64,000 bases of DNA, taken from positions 217,951 through 281,950 of the forward strand of contig JANQFV010000015.1 in NCBI GenBank assembly GCA_028277645.1. Reading direction: 5' to 3'. A program made the position numbers and the translations under genes. Shown piece after piece: positions 10,001 to 18,632 of this stretch. The notes under the pieces are model-generated. The model ran no database searches. It had not been told where the DNA came from and saw only the letters and a program-made list of their open reading frames with translations. The DNA comes from Phycisphaerae bacterium (GTDB taxonomy: Bacteria > Planctomycetota > Phycisphaerae > UBA1845 > Fen-1342). The stretch's first letter is position 1. Each line of letters begins with the position of its first letter.

Positions 10001-10659
10001 CGATATTATGGCTCAATCTGATTCCGTTCTACTTACTCTTGTTCCTCGTGCACTACGAGACGTGTCTGGCCATGGAGGTAGTGTGGCACATTCTGCGTGC
10101 CAGGACGAAGCGCAGTTGCCATACCGTTGATGCGATCCTCCAGCCTAGAAGGGCGGCGCCGCGCGCGGAGGCGCAGGAAATGGCCGACATTGACGAAAAC
10201 GCGGCTGCAGAAGCAAAAGCCGGTTTGGACAGCATTCGATTGACCGCTGAACTGACACGCGTGGTCGGGCGGCTGGTCGTGCTGCCATTCGTCGTCCTGT
10301 TATTGATGATTTTCTCGCGTTCCCAGGTGTTCGACGCTTGGCGCTGGCCGCTCGCGTTGCTGATCGTGATCTGTTTTGTGTTAGCCCTTTGCTTGTACGC
10401 GGCGTTGGCACTCCGCTTCGTTGCACGCCGATCGCGCAACCAACTTGCCGACGTGTGGCAGAAACTGTGCGACGCCGTCGCGATGCGACGACGATCGTCA
10501 TCCGAACGCGTGACGAAGTACGTGGACCTAATCAAGAGTGAACGAACCGGTGCGTTCGGGCCATTCGGCCTGGACCCAGTACTGCAAGCGCTACTGATCC
10601 CATCCGGTGGACTCGGTCTGCTCACTCTGTTGGACCAATTCTTTCCGGTAGCATACTGA
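7093..10659 (+). CDS. Large uncharacterised membrane protein with a receptor-like soluble region
   Basis: GTG start supported by GGAGGG 8 bases upstream; 1188 residues. One N-terminal membrane helix (residues ~13-31) is followed by a ~680-residue soluble region, then about eight hydrophobic helices in two groups (about 720-815 and 926-1182) separated by a very basic Lys/Arg-rich cytoplasmic-looking loop (~860-915). Within the soluble part, segments such as VVFVSEWDSVYGREL, FNYLRGIDGG and GVVGSDVYDKLL followed by FFTTDLDA look like alternating beta/alpha of a type I periplasmic-binding (ANF receptor) fold. I recall similar EWD..YGR / YLRG.DG proteins as conserved hypotheticals, without known function. 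It stands alone between two long gaps, and its codon choice looks less GC-rich than its neighbours, suggesting transfer. Function unknown; sensing is only an inference. Confidence 0.75.
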   Translation: MSASSGEFRTFPTILVPTLIVSSLVMFGILQSEAPLETGRPASPERPGREARSDGTVEARLWQDPLSAIHDADFKTRGPDPCRDSGVGHSPDAWKRNLGNRALTSKCLKLDLEKHRDAGAKRLVVLAVPLPGTQYGENVETRIRLRYAVLAGLSVQGLTPELGTRLGAVDLQDVLHTAEQTHANRQNPLRDSADQGRTTDHSARAYYEDVLAHAATLTLGLKPQRARSCVRWILDTLFLEEPAEETPARGNPFLCAFEWHTGPVITKRDGKPDAKLRTTALVLWFNQQPVRTCLLEFLEVLRARLACAPQSGQPTQPSAVGGTPRTQTDEARRDCPCELICIGPLGSGVMLEIRAEDLRRTLQNANPPSVDGVEMTASSSPIKFFSPRATMAEEAAARKLKERLRQRGGEVYDEQIEAQSAWFYRTIADDRAVLDALVRELDLRGIDMERAASETPHNVVFVSEWDSVYGRELARTFVESARRYVNGQRSRNSCDNSESGDFNPSLIVFNYLRGIDGGVPRRSSTGKSAQASGAEQSTLAAKGHARLALPQDPTYRRPEGTSQFDYLRRTAARLRALNQVHRIEAVGVVGSDVYDKLLIFRALRPALPDALFFTTDLDAQYTHPDEQDWTRNLIVASGFGLTLGDDWQHGMPPFRENYQTSTFYAVQCALSGSPPDAADQALTFEIGRSRAYQLNGPAQDSERSGGPGVSASGDTSAPSPWLLVAALLVLIVLIVLGRTLRRITAKLVMHPVRALIAVLVCVTFIALWRAASWDHRQPDGEPFLWLEGISAWPAQFIRLTAGLLSISFWFGARIRLNKCVGGLTKQYFPELIRRDREGEAAKKQLFLWTQFRSSRLKTYVDNIGRFVRGSWLTLFPPPPKYRQETSEPDRKTKEPQRKRKPRTSRAKKQKPAYGGELWEWYLRQRSLKVVVRALFLSLLLYFIAAAIIFQTFGHPVHPIRGDYLRFVNVTILWLNLIPFYLLLFLVHYETCLAMEVVWHILRARTKRSCHTVDAILQPRRAAPRAEAQEMADIDENAAAEAKAGLDSIRLTAELTRVVGRLVVLPFVVLLLMIFSRSQVFDAWRWPLALLIVICFVLALCLYAALALRFVARRSRNQLADVWQKLCDAVAMRRRSSSERVTKYVDLIKSERTGAFGPFGLDPVLQALLIPSGGLGLLTLLDQFFPVAY

Positions 10660-10750
10660 CCGCAGGCTTCCATCTTCGTACTGCATTGTGCGCGTTCGCT
10701 GACCGGGGAGACGGTCGCCTCGAAGAGGCATACGCGGTTATGATCTCGAC

Positions 10751-13378
10751 ATGCTTAACGCCGTGCTGCGTACCGTTCTTCGCCTCCAGTTACTGCTGCG
10801 CTATCGTGTCACGGTGCGCGGGCTGGAACGTATCGTCCGGCGGGGCACACGCGGCATTCTGTTCCTGCCGAATCATCCCGCCTTAATCGACCCGGTTATC
10901 GTCGTGTCACACTTGCACGCCCGGTTTCAGCCGCGGCCGCTGGCCGACGAAGATCAGATCGACGCGCCGGGCGTTCGCTGGCTGACCGCGCGTGTCGGCG
11001 TAATCCCCATCCCGGATATCAAGGTTCACGGCACCGCAGTGCGCGATCAGGTCGAGGCCGCCGCCGAGGTATGCGCCGCGGCACTGCGGGCGGGGCAGAA
11101 CGTCGTGCTGTATCCGTCGGGACACATCTATCGCACGCGCTTCGAGAACCTGCGCGGCAATAGCGGCGTCGAGGCGATTTTGCGGAAAGTGCCCGAGGCA
11201 CGCGTCGTCGCCGTACGCACGCGTGGGTTGTGGGGCAGCAGTCTCAGCCTCGTCACGGGCGAGTTTCCCGATCTGGCCCGCTGGCCCTTGGGACAACTCG
11301 CCAACCTGCTGCGTAGCTACCTGTTCTTCATGCCGCGGCGACGCGTCACGGTCGACCTGCACGAGTTTACGGACCTGCCGACGCCGCCGGACCGGCGTGT
11401 GCTGAATCCGCTGCTGGAGCAGTACTACAACGAGGATGCCCCGCCGGCGACGTTTGTGCCCTACCACATGGGCACCGATCCCAGGCCGCGCGAACTGTCC
11501 GATCCTCAATGGGCGGCGCCGTCGGCAGCGCTGGCAAACGTGCCCGTCGCCACCCGCGAACGCGTCGAAGCGCACCTGCGCGAGCTCACGGGCGTCGCAC
11601 AGATGGCCGACGAAGATACGCTCGCGAACGATCTGGGGTTGGATAGCCTGGCGCGAGCCGACCTGTTGTTGTGGCTGACGCAGGAGTTCGGCCATGCGGA
11701 TCAGGACGCCGACGCGCTGCAGACCGTCGGCGACGTCATGCTGGCTGCGTGCGGGCAGGCTATGGCTGCGCGGCCGGTCTCGATCAATCCGCCGCCGAAG
11801 GCGTGGTTTGTTGGTGATCCCAATCGTCGCCTGCGCGTCGCTTCGGGTAGCACCATTACCGAGGTGTTCCTACGTCAGGCCCGCCAGAACCCGAATCAGA
11901 TCGTCATTGCCGACCAGCGCAGTAGGGCTAAGTCCTATCGCGACATCGTTACGGCGGTGCTCGCGCTGAAGCCGGAACTGGAACAACTGGCCGGCGAGCG
12001 GATCGGTATCATGCTGCCCGCGTCCGTGGGCGCCACGATCGTCTACATCGCAGCACTCTTCGCGCGCAAGACGCCGGTGATGGTCAACTGGACCACGGGG
12101 GCGCGGAACATCCACCACAGTCTCGACGTCGCGGGTGTGCAGCACGTGTTGACGGCGACCGCGCTGCTCACGCGCCTGCAATCGCAGGGCGTCGATCTCA
12201 AATCCATCGAGGAACGTATCACTCGCCTGGAAGACATCGGCGCCCGTATCACGTGGCGACGGAAGCTCAGCGCCGCGCTGCGCGGCTACACGAACTGGGG
12301 CGAGCTCGACCGTGTGTCGCCGCCGGAGACTGCCGTCGTGCTGGTCACGAGCGGCTCCGAGAGCCTGCCGAAAGCCGTACCGCTGACGCACGCCAACATC
12401 CTGACGAATGTGCGCGACACGCTTGACGTCGTCGACATCCGGCAGACTGATCGCATGATAGGCTTCCTGCCGCCGTTCCATTCGTTCGGGTTGACGGTAA
12501 CGGTGGTCGCGCCACTGGTGACCGGGTTCCCGGTCTCCTATCACGCGAACCCGACGGAGGGTCACCTGCTCGCGCATCTGATCAAGGCGTACGGCAGCAC
12601 GGTCGTGCTCGGCACGCCGACGTTTCTGAACGGCATTCTACGCGCCGCAAGCACGCGGCTGCTGAGTTCATTGCGCCTAGCGGTAACCGGGGCGGAGAAA
12701 TGTCCCGAACACGTGTACGAGGCGTTTGCGCGGCTCTGTCCCGGAGCGACAGTTCTCGAAGGTTATGGGATCACCGAGTGCTCGCCGATCGTTTCGGTCA
12801 ATCGTCCCGAACACGCCCGGCCAGGCACGATCGGTCAACCGTTACCGTCGATCGAGCACGTCCTTCTCGACGTCGACTCCAACGAGCCGGTGACGCGGGA
12901 CAAACAGGGCCTGCTGCTGGTGCGTGGGCCGAGCATCTTCGACGGATACTTGGGCGACGACGTCGCGAGCCCGTTCGTCGAGCACGACGGCCTGCAGTGG
13001 TACCGCACCGGCGATCTGGTCAGCGAAGACGCCGACGACGTACTGACGTTCCGCGGCCGGCTGAAACGCTTTGTCAAACTTGGCGGCGAGATGATCTCGC
13101 TGCCCGCGATCGAAGCGGCGCTGCTAACGCACTACGCACGCGAGGACGATGACGGTCCGTCGCTGGCGGTCGCAGCTACGCCGGACGAAGCACGGCCCGA
13201 GCTCGTGCTGTTCACGACACGCCCGGTCGATCGGTCCGAGGCCAACGCACACATCCGAAACACTGGCCTGTCCGCGCTGCACAACCTAAGCCGGATTGAG
13301 TACGTCGACGAGATCCCGCTGCTGGGCAACGGCAAAACGGACTATCGCGCGCTGCAGAGTCGGCTGAACGAAATGTAG
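10751..13378 (+). CDS. Three-domain lysophospholipid acyltransferase / acyl carrier / acyl-acyl-carrier synthetase
   Basis: 875 residues. Residues 1-230 are a PlsC-type acyltransferase with the HX4D motif in NHPALIDP (His42, Asp46). Residues ~270-335 look like an acyl carrier domain with DLGLDSL, the serine near 300 being the phosphopantetheine site. Residues ~365-870 are an AMP-forming acyl ligase: TSGSESLPKAVPLTH (P-loop-like), GYGITECSP, YRTGDL, and GNGKTDYR with the C-terminal catalytic lysine. The outer two domains match Aas-type acyl-ACP synthetase/2-acylglycerophosphoethanolamine acyltransferases; the built-in carrier is the addition. Likely reactivates free fatty acids and re-acylates lysolipids at the inner membrane. 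No Shine-Dalgarno is seen; TATGAT ends 6 bases before the ATG, so it may be leaderless. Confidence 0.85.
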   Translation: MLNAVLRTVLRLQLLLRYRVTVRGLERIVRRGTRGILFLPNHPALIDPVIVVSHLHARFQPRPLADEDQIDAPGVRWLTARVGVIPIPDIKVHGTAVRDQVEAAAEVCAAALRAGQNVVLYPSGHIYRTRFENLRGNSGVEAILRKVPEARVVAVRTRGLWGSSLSLVTGEFPDLARWPLGQLANLLRSYLFFMPRRRVTVDLHEFTDLPTPPDRRVLNPLLEQYYNEDAPPATFVPYHMGTDPRPRELSDPQWAAPSAALANVPVATRERVEAHLRELTGVAQMADEDTLANDLGLDSLARADLLLWLTQEFGHADQDADALQTVGDVMLAACGQAMAARPVSINPPPKAWFVGDPNRRLRVASGSTITEVFLRQARQNPNQIVIADQRSRAKSYRDIVTAVLALKPELEQLAGERIGIMLPASVGATIVYIAALFARKTPVMVNWTTGARNIHHSLDVAGVQHVLTATALLTRLQSQGVDLKSIEERITRLEDIGARITWRRKLSAALRGYTNWGELDRVSPPETAVVLVTSGSESLPKAVPLTHANILTNVRDTLDVVDIRQTDRMIGFLPPFHSFGLTVTVVAPLVTGFPVSYHANPTEGHLLAHLIKAYGSTVVLGTPTFLNGILRAASTRLLSSLRLAVTGAEKCPEHVYEAFARLCPGATVLEGYGITECSPIVSVNRPEHARPGTIGQPLPSIEHVLLDVDSNEPVTRDKQGLLLVRGPSIFDGYLGDDVASPFVEHDGLQWYRTGDLVSEDADDVLTFRGRLKRFVKLGGEMISLPAIEAALLTHYAREDDDGPSLAVAATPDEARPELVLFTTRPVDRSEANAHIRNTGLSALHNLSRIEYVDEIPLLGNGKTDYRALQSRLNEM

Positions 13379-13384
13379 TGGGAG

Positions 13385-13445
13385 TAAGCTACAAGCCATA
13401 AGCTATAAGCCATAAGCCGTAAGCTGTAAGCTATAAGCTATCAGC
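13385..13445. repeat. Tandem heptamer repeat, eight full copies of TAAGCYA type
   Basis: Eight successive 7-base units (TAAGCTA, CAAGCCA, TAAGCTA, TAAGCCA, TAAGCCG, TAAGCTG, TAAGCTA, TAAGCTA) plus a partial TCAGC, exactly in register. It sits between the 3' ends of two convergent genes. It resembles the short tandemly repeated heptamers described in cyanobacteria and other bacteria. Confidence 0.9.
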
Positions 13446-13451
13446 GGCGTA

Positions 13452-16118
13452 CTATGGTGATTCGTGCGGTTTCGGGAGGGGTTCGCCCAGCTCTTCGGAT
13501 ATCTCCGCGATACGTTCGCGCGACACGCCGAGCCGCGCCATTTCGTTCACAGCGAAGTTGAACAGGTCACACAGCGAAACATCTTCGGGCAGGCCATCCA
13601 AGGCGCTGTCGAGTAGTTCGAATGCCACTTCGTACTGCCCATCGATCAGTTGCGCAACACCCGCCCGGATCCGAAATGGTCGCGCCATGTCGGCATACTT
13701 GGCTTCCTGTATGGTCGGCAACGCCACGATCGCATCCTGCAGCAGCCGCACTGCCTCGCTGGCGTGCTCTTCACCCGCGCGGAGCAGATATTCCGCCTGC
13801 TCGGCCCGGGCGCGCGAGTATAGCACCGGAAATCGCGAACGCAGTGGCTCATACAGTTGCGCCGCGCGGTCCGCGTAGTCGGCTGCTGTTAAGTAGTCCT
13901 CTTCCAGCATCCGCCACGCCGCTACCAGCCGATTGATCTCCGGTGCCATGGAGATGATCAGGCCGTCCACGTCGGTTTCCGGCCCCATCGGCCCGGCCGC
14001 CGCACGATAGACCGCCAGGGCCTCGGGAAAACCGGACTGTGATGCGACGAAGCGCAGACCTTCCAGCCAAGGCCCCTGGTTCTCGCCGAAACGGAGCGCA
14101 TCTCGCAAAAGGGCGATCTGTTCGGGCACAGACTGCGAGTAACGGGTCAGTTCGAGCAGTGTCTCGACATCGAGGGGCGTTCTCTGCAACTGCCGGCGCC
14201 AGGACTGCTCGGCCAGCACACCCCACTGCTGGGCGGCCGCAAGATCTCCCGCGCGGTGGTGCAGTTCCGCCGCCCATTGCGCAGCATGGGCCGCCACCAC
14301 GTCAGTCCGTCGCAGCGCGGGCACCGTCCGCAACAACATGCGGGCCGCCTCGTACGTCGACTCGCAGCGATCCACGGCAGTCCGCCACTGCTCCTTCGTT
14401 GGCGGTTGCTCCAGCGGCGGCACGCAGGGCTGAACCGCCTGAGCCGTCAACGCATGGCGACAGCGCAGCGCAACATCGCGTGCCCGGAGCTTGCTCACCG
14501 GATCCAACAGACCGCTCTCGGCAGCGTCGACCGCCGCGAGCGCTGTGGCGTAATCCCCGGCGCGCAGCGTCGAATTTGCACGCAGCTCGAGCTGCTCCGC
14601 GCGCCAGTTGCTGACGCCCAGCCAACCCGCGCCGATCGCCCCCAGAAAGGCCGCGCTGACGACGAGCGGTGCGACACGTAGCGGTGCGATCTTCTTCGGC
14701 CGCTCGGCGTCCGCGGCGCTCGTCGCCTGGTCCTGCATGTTTCGACACGTGGCCCAGATAACGCCGACGAGTGTGTAGAACACCGGCGTAACGCCGGGCA
14801 GGCGATGTGTCACGCCAACCATGGCGTCAGCCAGCAAGGCGAGGAAGGCACCGATCAGAGCCAGACGCCACCAGCGATCGCCGCGCCCGCTGCTGGCCCC
14901 CAGCACGTACGTCGCGGCGACGAGCGTGGCCAGGAACCCGCCGACGAACGTGACGCCGCCGACCAGGCCGATCTCCACAAAGACTTCGAACAACTCGTTG
15001 TGCGCGTGCTCGATGAGCTGGGCCATGAACGCGCCCGGGTCGAGCGCCTCATCGCGTACCGCCAGTGTACCGGCCAGACGCGGGTACGCGCCGGCGCCAT
15101 TGCCGAGCACCGGATTTGCCTGCCAGAGCGTGGCCGCGTATTCCCATGCGTACAGCCGGAAGCGCATCGCCGCGCCGCGGGCCATCGTGACGTCGAGGTG
15201 CGAGGTGTAGTACAACACGCCGCCCGCGATCACGATTGCCGAAGCGAACGCAATCCCGACGATGGCTCGTACGCGACGGCCTGCAGCAAACACGACGATC
15301 GCGGTGACGCCGACGGCCAGGGCCAGCCATCCCGCCCGGCCGCGGGTGAGATACAGACACCAGAGCAGCGGAACCAAGGCAATCAAGCCGCCGATCAGTT
15401 GCGCGACGCCGGCTTCACGCCGCAGCAGCCGTTTGCATCCCGTGCCACACAGGACCAGCGCCAGCAGAATCGCGGGCAGGATCGCGGCGGCGAGTGTCGT
15501 GGGATTGCCGATCGGGAAGCTCGCGCGGTGATACGGATTGCGTTCGTAGTAATACCAGATCGCCAGCGCCGCCCCGACGGTGGAGATGATCAGCAGGCCG
15601 ACGAGCAGCGGCACGATATGCCGGCGTTCGAGTAACATGCCGAGCACCAGCGCCCACGCCAACGGTAGCGCGTACAGCGCAGCCTGGCCATACGCGAGCG
15701 TCACGTCCTCGGACCAGAAGACGCTGAGCCACGACAGTACCACCCACGCCGCCAGCAGACCCTGACCATAGCGCGCAATGCGTGCCGGTCGCGACAGCGC
15801 CAGCGCAGGCATCGGCCGACTGAACTGCACCGCCAGCAGGATGAGCGCCAGGGCCGTCGCAATATGAAAGGCGAAATCCTTCACCTCGACGCCGCGCAAT
15901 GACGTCAGCAGCCCGTAGCCGGACATCAGGTCGGTCAGTGGGTGCAGGGCCGAAGAGTCGCTCCAGGGAATCGCGCTCGGGTAAGTCGCTCCCGGCGGTG
16001 GGCTGATGAGCAGGAAGCTGGCCCCCAGCAGCAGCAGCGCCAGCACGAGCATCAGCAGGGATGTGTCGACCGATCGGTGCGTCGCGACGGTGCGCGTCTC
16101 CGCAGCGGGTTCTACCAT
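13452..16118 (-). CDS. O-antigen ligase/polymerase-like membrane protein with a long C-terminal helical domain
   Basis: 888 residues. The first ~480 hold roughly a dozen membrane helices; the region LYLTRGRAGWLALAVG and, later, EHAHNELFEVFVEIGLVG are hallmarks of the Wzy/WaaL O-antigen ligase family, whose large periplasmic loop carries the acceptor-binding His. After the last helix (~500) comes a ~370-residue soluble helical part with repeating A..Y..A..L patterns that looks like tetratricopeptide repeats. Known family members join or polymerise undecaprenyl-linked glycans at the periplasmic face. The ATG is 15 bases after a weakly purine-rich stretch. Its 3' end meets the acyltransferase gene across the heptamer repeat; its 5' end diverges from murC. 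Confidence 0.75.
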   Translation of the reverse strand: MVEPAAETRTVATHRSVDTSLLMLVLALLLLGASFLLISPPPGATYPSAIPWSDSSALHPLTDLMSGYGLLTSLRGVEVKDFAFHIATALALILLAVQFSRPMPALALSRPARIARYGQGLLAAWVVLSWLSVFWSEDVTLAYGQAALYALPLAWALVLGMLLERRHIVPLLVGLLIISTVGAALAIWYYYERNPYHRASFPIGNPTTLAAAILPAILLALVLCGTGCKRLLRREAGVAQLIGGLIALVPLLWCLYLTRGRAGWLALAVGVTAIVVFAAGRRVRAIVGIAFASAIVIAGGVLYYTSHLDVTMARGAAMRFRLYAWEYAATLWQANPVLGNGAGAYPRLAGTLAVRDEALDPGAFMAQLIEHAHNELFEVFVEIGLVGGVTFVGGFLATLVAATYVLGASSGRGDRWWRLALIGAFLALLADAMVGVTHRLPGVTPVFYTLVGVIWATCRNMQDQATSAADAERPKKIAPLRVAPLVVSAAFLGAIGAGWLGVSNWRAEQLELRANSTLRAGDYATALAAVDAAESGLLDPVSKLRARDVALRCRHALTAQAVQPCVPPLEQPPTKEQWRTAVDRCESTYEAARMLLRTVPALRRTDVVAAHAAQWAAELHHRAGDLAAAQQWGVLAEQSWRRQLQRTPLDVETLLELTRYSQSVPEQIALLRDALRFGENQGPWLEGLRFVASQSGFPEALAVYRAAAGPMGPETDVDGLIISMAPEINRLVAAWRMLEEDYLTAADYADRAAQLYEPLRSRFPVLYSRARAEQAEYLLRAGEEHASEAVRLLQDAIVALPTIQEAKYADMARPFRIRAGVAQLIDGQYEVAFELLDSALDGLPEDVSLCDLFNFAVNEMARLGVSRERIAEISEELGEPLPKPHESP

Positions 16119-16377
16119 AACAAATCCAGTTCCGGGCTGCGCGTTCGCAGGTTACAATCTGCTACGCGGCATCAGCACTACGGTTCGCTATGGATGGCGA
16201 CCGGCCGCGCAGCGTCACCGACAGTATAGCCCAGGAATCGAACGCCGACGGGGTGTGTCGTTGCGTTTGACGGCGAGTTGTCGGCGGATTGCATCCACAC
16301 GTTCCACGGACGGCAGAACGGTGGCGGTGCACATGAACCCGATTACACCAGTGAAACACGTCGCGGGACCACGCGCT

Positions 16378-17778
16378 ATGAACGCGGACAGCCTGAAGAG
16401 CCTCAAAGTACACATGATTGGGATCGGCGGCTCGGGCATGTCCGGCCTGGCGGCCCTGCTCCTCAAACACGGTACGCGTGTCAGCGGGACGGATGCAGTC
16501 GCATCGCCGGAGTTTTCCTCACTCGGCACAGCCGGCATCCCCGTCTCTACGCAGCAGGATGGCAGTAGTCTGCCGGCGGAGCTCGATCTGGTGGTCACGT
16601 CGGCTGCGATACCTTCCGACCATCCCGAATTGCGCATCACCCGCGAGCGCGGCGTGCGGCGATTGAAATACGCCGAGATGCTGGGGCGGGTGATGAACCA
16701 TCACCACGGCATCGCGATCGCCGGCACGCACGGCAAGAGTACCACGTCCGCCTGGCTCGCGTACGTCCTGCGACAAGCGGGGCTGGATCCGAGCTTTGTG
16801 ATTGGGGCGCACGTCGGTCAGCTCGGTGGCGGTAGCGGCGTGGGCGATGGGCCACACTTCGTCGCTGAGGCGTGCGAGTATGACCGTTCTTTTCTCAATC
16901 TCCGCCCGCGTTTGGCGGCGATCCTGAATATCGAAGAGGACCACCTGGATTACTACGCGGACTTATCCGGGATCTGTGCGGCGTTCGAGGAATTTGCACG
17001 CGGTATCCCGGACGACGGTCTGCTGATCATCAATGCGGACAATCCGAACTGCGCCGCGTTGGCGCGGTGCGAAACCGGGCGTGTCGGCACGTTCGCGGTC
17101 CAGACCGATGCCGACTGGCAACCACAACACACGCGCTGGGAAGCGGGCTGCGCCCGCTTCGAGGCCGTACACAATGGCACGGTGCTCGGGACTGTCGAAC
17201 TTGGGTTGCCGGGCCGGCACAACCTGGAAAATGCGTTGGCGGTGGCAGCACTCGCGACCGAATGCGGTGTGCCTTGGGACAAAGTCGCAGAGGGGCTGGC
17301 GAGCTTTCACGGCGCGAGCCGCCGGCTGCAACTCCGCGGCGAACAACGTGGCATCCGCGTAGTCGATGATTACGCGCATCATCCGACGGAGCTGCGGGTA
17401 ACGCTGGACGCCGCGCGAAAGCACTACCAGCCGCGGCAGCTCTGGTGCGTGTTTCAGCCGCACCAGCACTCGCGCACGCGTTTTCTGCTGGCGGATTTCG
17501 CCGACAGTTTCGCCGAGGCGGATCGCGTGATCGTCCCCGACATCTACTTCGTACGCGACACGGAGCGTGATCGTGCGGCGGTCAACGCATCCGACCTCGT
17601 CGGCGAGATCAAAAAACGCGGCGGTGAGGCAACGTATGTCGCTGAATTTGCGGACATCGCGACGCGCATTGCGGCCGATGCGCGTGAGGGAGATCTGGTG
17701 ATAACCATGGGTGCCGGTCCGATCTGGAGGGTGGCGGATGAACTGCTTCGCCGGCTTGGAGGCGATCTGCCAGGCTGA
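16378..17778 (+). CDS. murC: UDP-N-acetylmuramate--L-alanine ligase
   Basis: Adds L-Ala to UDP-MurNAc, the first step of the peptidoglycan stem peptide, in the cytoplasm. Visible landmarks: an N-terminal Rossmann GIGGSGMSGLA, the P-loop AGTHGKSTTSA near residue 118, a DDYAHHPTELR motif, and the C-terminal FQPHQHSRT. ATG 16378 gives 466 residues with the Rossmann strand starting at residue ~8; an upstream ATG at 16333 would add 15 residues, and neither has a strong ribosome-binding site. The open frame reaches back to 16006 but that part overlaps the divergent gene and has no MurC-like sequence. First gene of the murC-murB-ddl-ftsQ run. Confidence 0.93.
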   Translation: MNADSLKSLKVHMIGIGGSGMSGLAALLLKHGTRVSGTDAVASPEFSSLGTAGIPVSTQQDGSSLPAELDLVVTSAAIPSDHPELRITRERGVRRLKYAEMLGRVMNHHHGIAIAGTHGKSTTSAWLAYVLRQAGLDPSFVIGAHVGQLGGGSGVGDGPHFVAEACEYDRSFLNLRPRLAAILNIEEDHLDYYADLSGICAAFEEFARGIPDDGLLIINADNPNCAALARCETGRVGTFAVQTDADWQPQHTRWEAGCARFEAVHNGTVLGTVELGLPGRHNLENALAVAALATECGVPWDKVAEGLASFHGASRRLQLRGEQRGIRVVDDYAHHPTELRVTLDAARKHYQPRQLWCVFQPHQHSRTRFLLADFADSFAEADRVIVPDIYFVRDTERDRAAVNASDLVGEIKKRGGEATYVAEFADIATRIAADAREGDLVITMGAGPIWRVADELLRRLGGDLPG

Positions 17779-18619
17779 CGCCCCTTTGCGCGACCTGACG
17801 TGGTACGCCCTAGGTGGGCCCGCGCGCTGGCTGCTCTCGCCGCGCGACGATAACGAGTTGGGTGAAGTGCTGCGGCGGTGTCAGAAACAGGGTATTCACT
17901 GGAAGATCTTAGGTCGCGGGGCCAACGTGCTGGTGCGCGACGAGGGCGTCGATGCGGCAGTTATTCGTCTGGACAGCCCGCGCTGGCAATCGATCGAGAT
18001 CAATGGCATGCACGCACGCGCCGGCGGCGGTGCGGACTTTCCACGGCTGGTGAAGCAGAGCGCTGAGCGCGGGCTGAGCGGACTCGAGGGGCTCGCGGGC
18101 ATTCCCGGCACGGTTGGCGGCATTGTGCGGATGAACGCCGGCGGACGCTACGGCAACGTTGGCGATGTTGTTGAGTCGGTCAATGTCGTTTGCAGTGACG
18201 GCACGGGTGTTTCACTCGCTCGCGCGGACCTGCAATTCGACTACCGCGACAGCAACCTCGCCGGCAGCATCGTTACGCAAGTGACGTTCGCGTTCAAGTC
18301 GGCTGACCGCGAAGAAACGCTCGCGCGATACCGCGAAGTCTGGACCGAAAAGCACGCGGAACAACCCGCGGTCTCCGCCAAATCCGCCGGCTGTATCTTC
18401 AAGAACCCGCCGCAGGCGCCGGCGGGCAAGTTGATCGACGACGTCGGTCTGAAGGGCACGCGCCGCGGCCACGCTGAGATCTCGACGCGTCATGCGAACT
18501 TCATCGTGGCGCACCCTGGCGCGACTGCGGCTGACGTGGTACAATTGATCGAGCACACGAAGGATCGCGTGCTCAGCGAAACCGGCATCGAGCTTCAGCT
18601 CGAGGTCGAGATCTGGTGA
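17738..18619 (+). CDS. murB: UDP-N-acetylenolpyruvoylglucosamine reductase
   Basis: Reduces the enolpyruvyl ether to UDP-MurNAc using FAD and NADPH. The start ATG 17738 is set by GGAGG at 17726-17730; it lies inside the end of murC, a 41-base overlap. At 293 residues it has the short, type II form. The FAD-binding signatures GRGANVLVRDEG and GIPGTVGGIVRMNAGGRYGN are clear. In the catalytic segment SAGCIFKNPP the position that is serine in E. coli MurB (proton donor) is cysteine, a substitution known in type II enzymes. The end, TRHANFIVA, is also conserved. Confidence 0.93.
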   Translation: MNCFAGLEAICQADAPLRDLTWYALGGPARWLLSPRDDNELGEVLRRCQKQGIHWKILGRGANVLVRDEGVDAAVIRLDSPRWQSIEINGMHARAGGGADFPRLVKQSAERGLSGLEGLAGIPGTVGGIVRMNAGGRYGNVGDVVESVNVVCSDGTGVSLARADLQFDYRDSNLAGSIVTQVTFAFKSADREETLARYREVWTEKHAEQPAVSAKSAGCIFKNPPQAPAGKLIDDVGLKGTRRGHAEISTRHANFIVAHPGATAADVVQLIEHTKDRVLSETGIELQLEVEIW

Positions 18620-18632
18620 ATGGAATCGCCTG

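Noticed and set aside
13385..13445. Heptamer tract as a CRISPR or attachment site
   Set aside because: Units are 7 bases with no spacers, and no integrase or cas gene is near.
16006..16377. N-terminal extension of murC in the same open frame
   Set aside because: It overlaps the divergent O-antigen-ligase gene, shows no MurC-like sequence, and the Rossmann motif begins just after ATG 16378.
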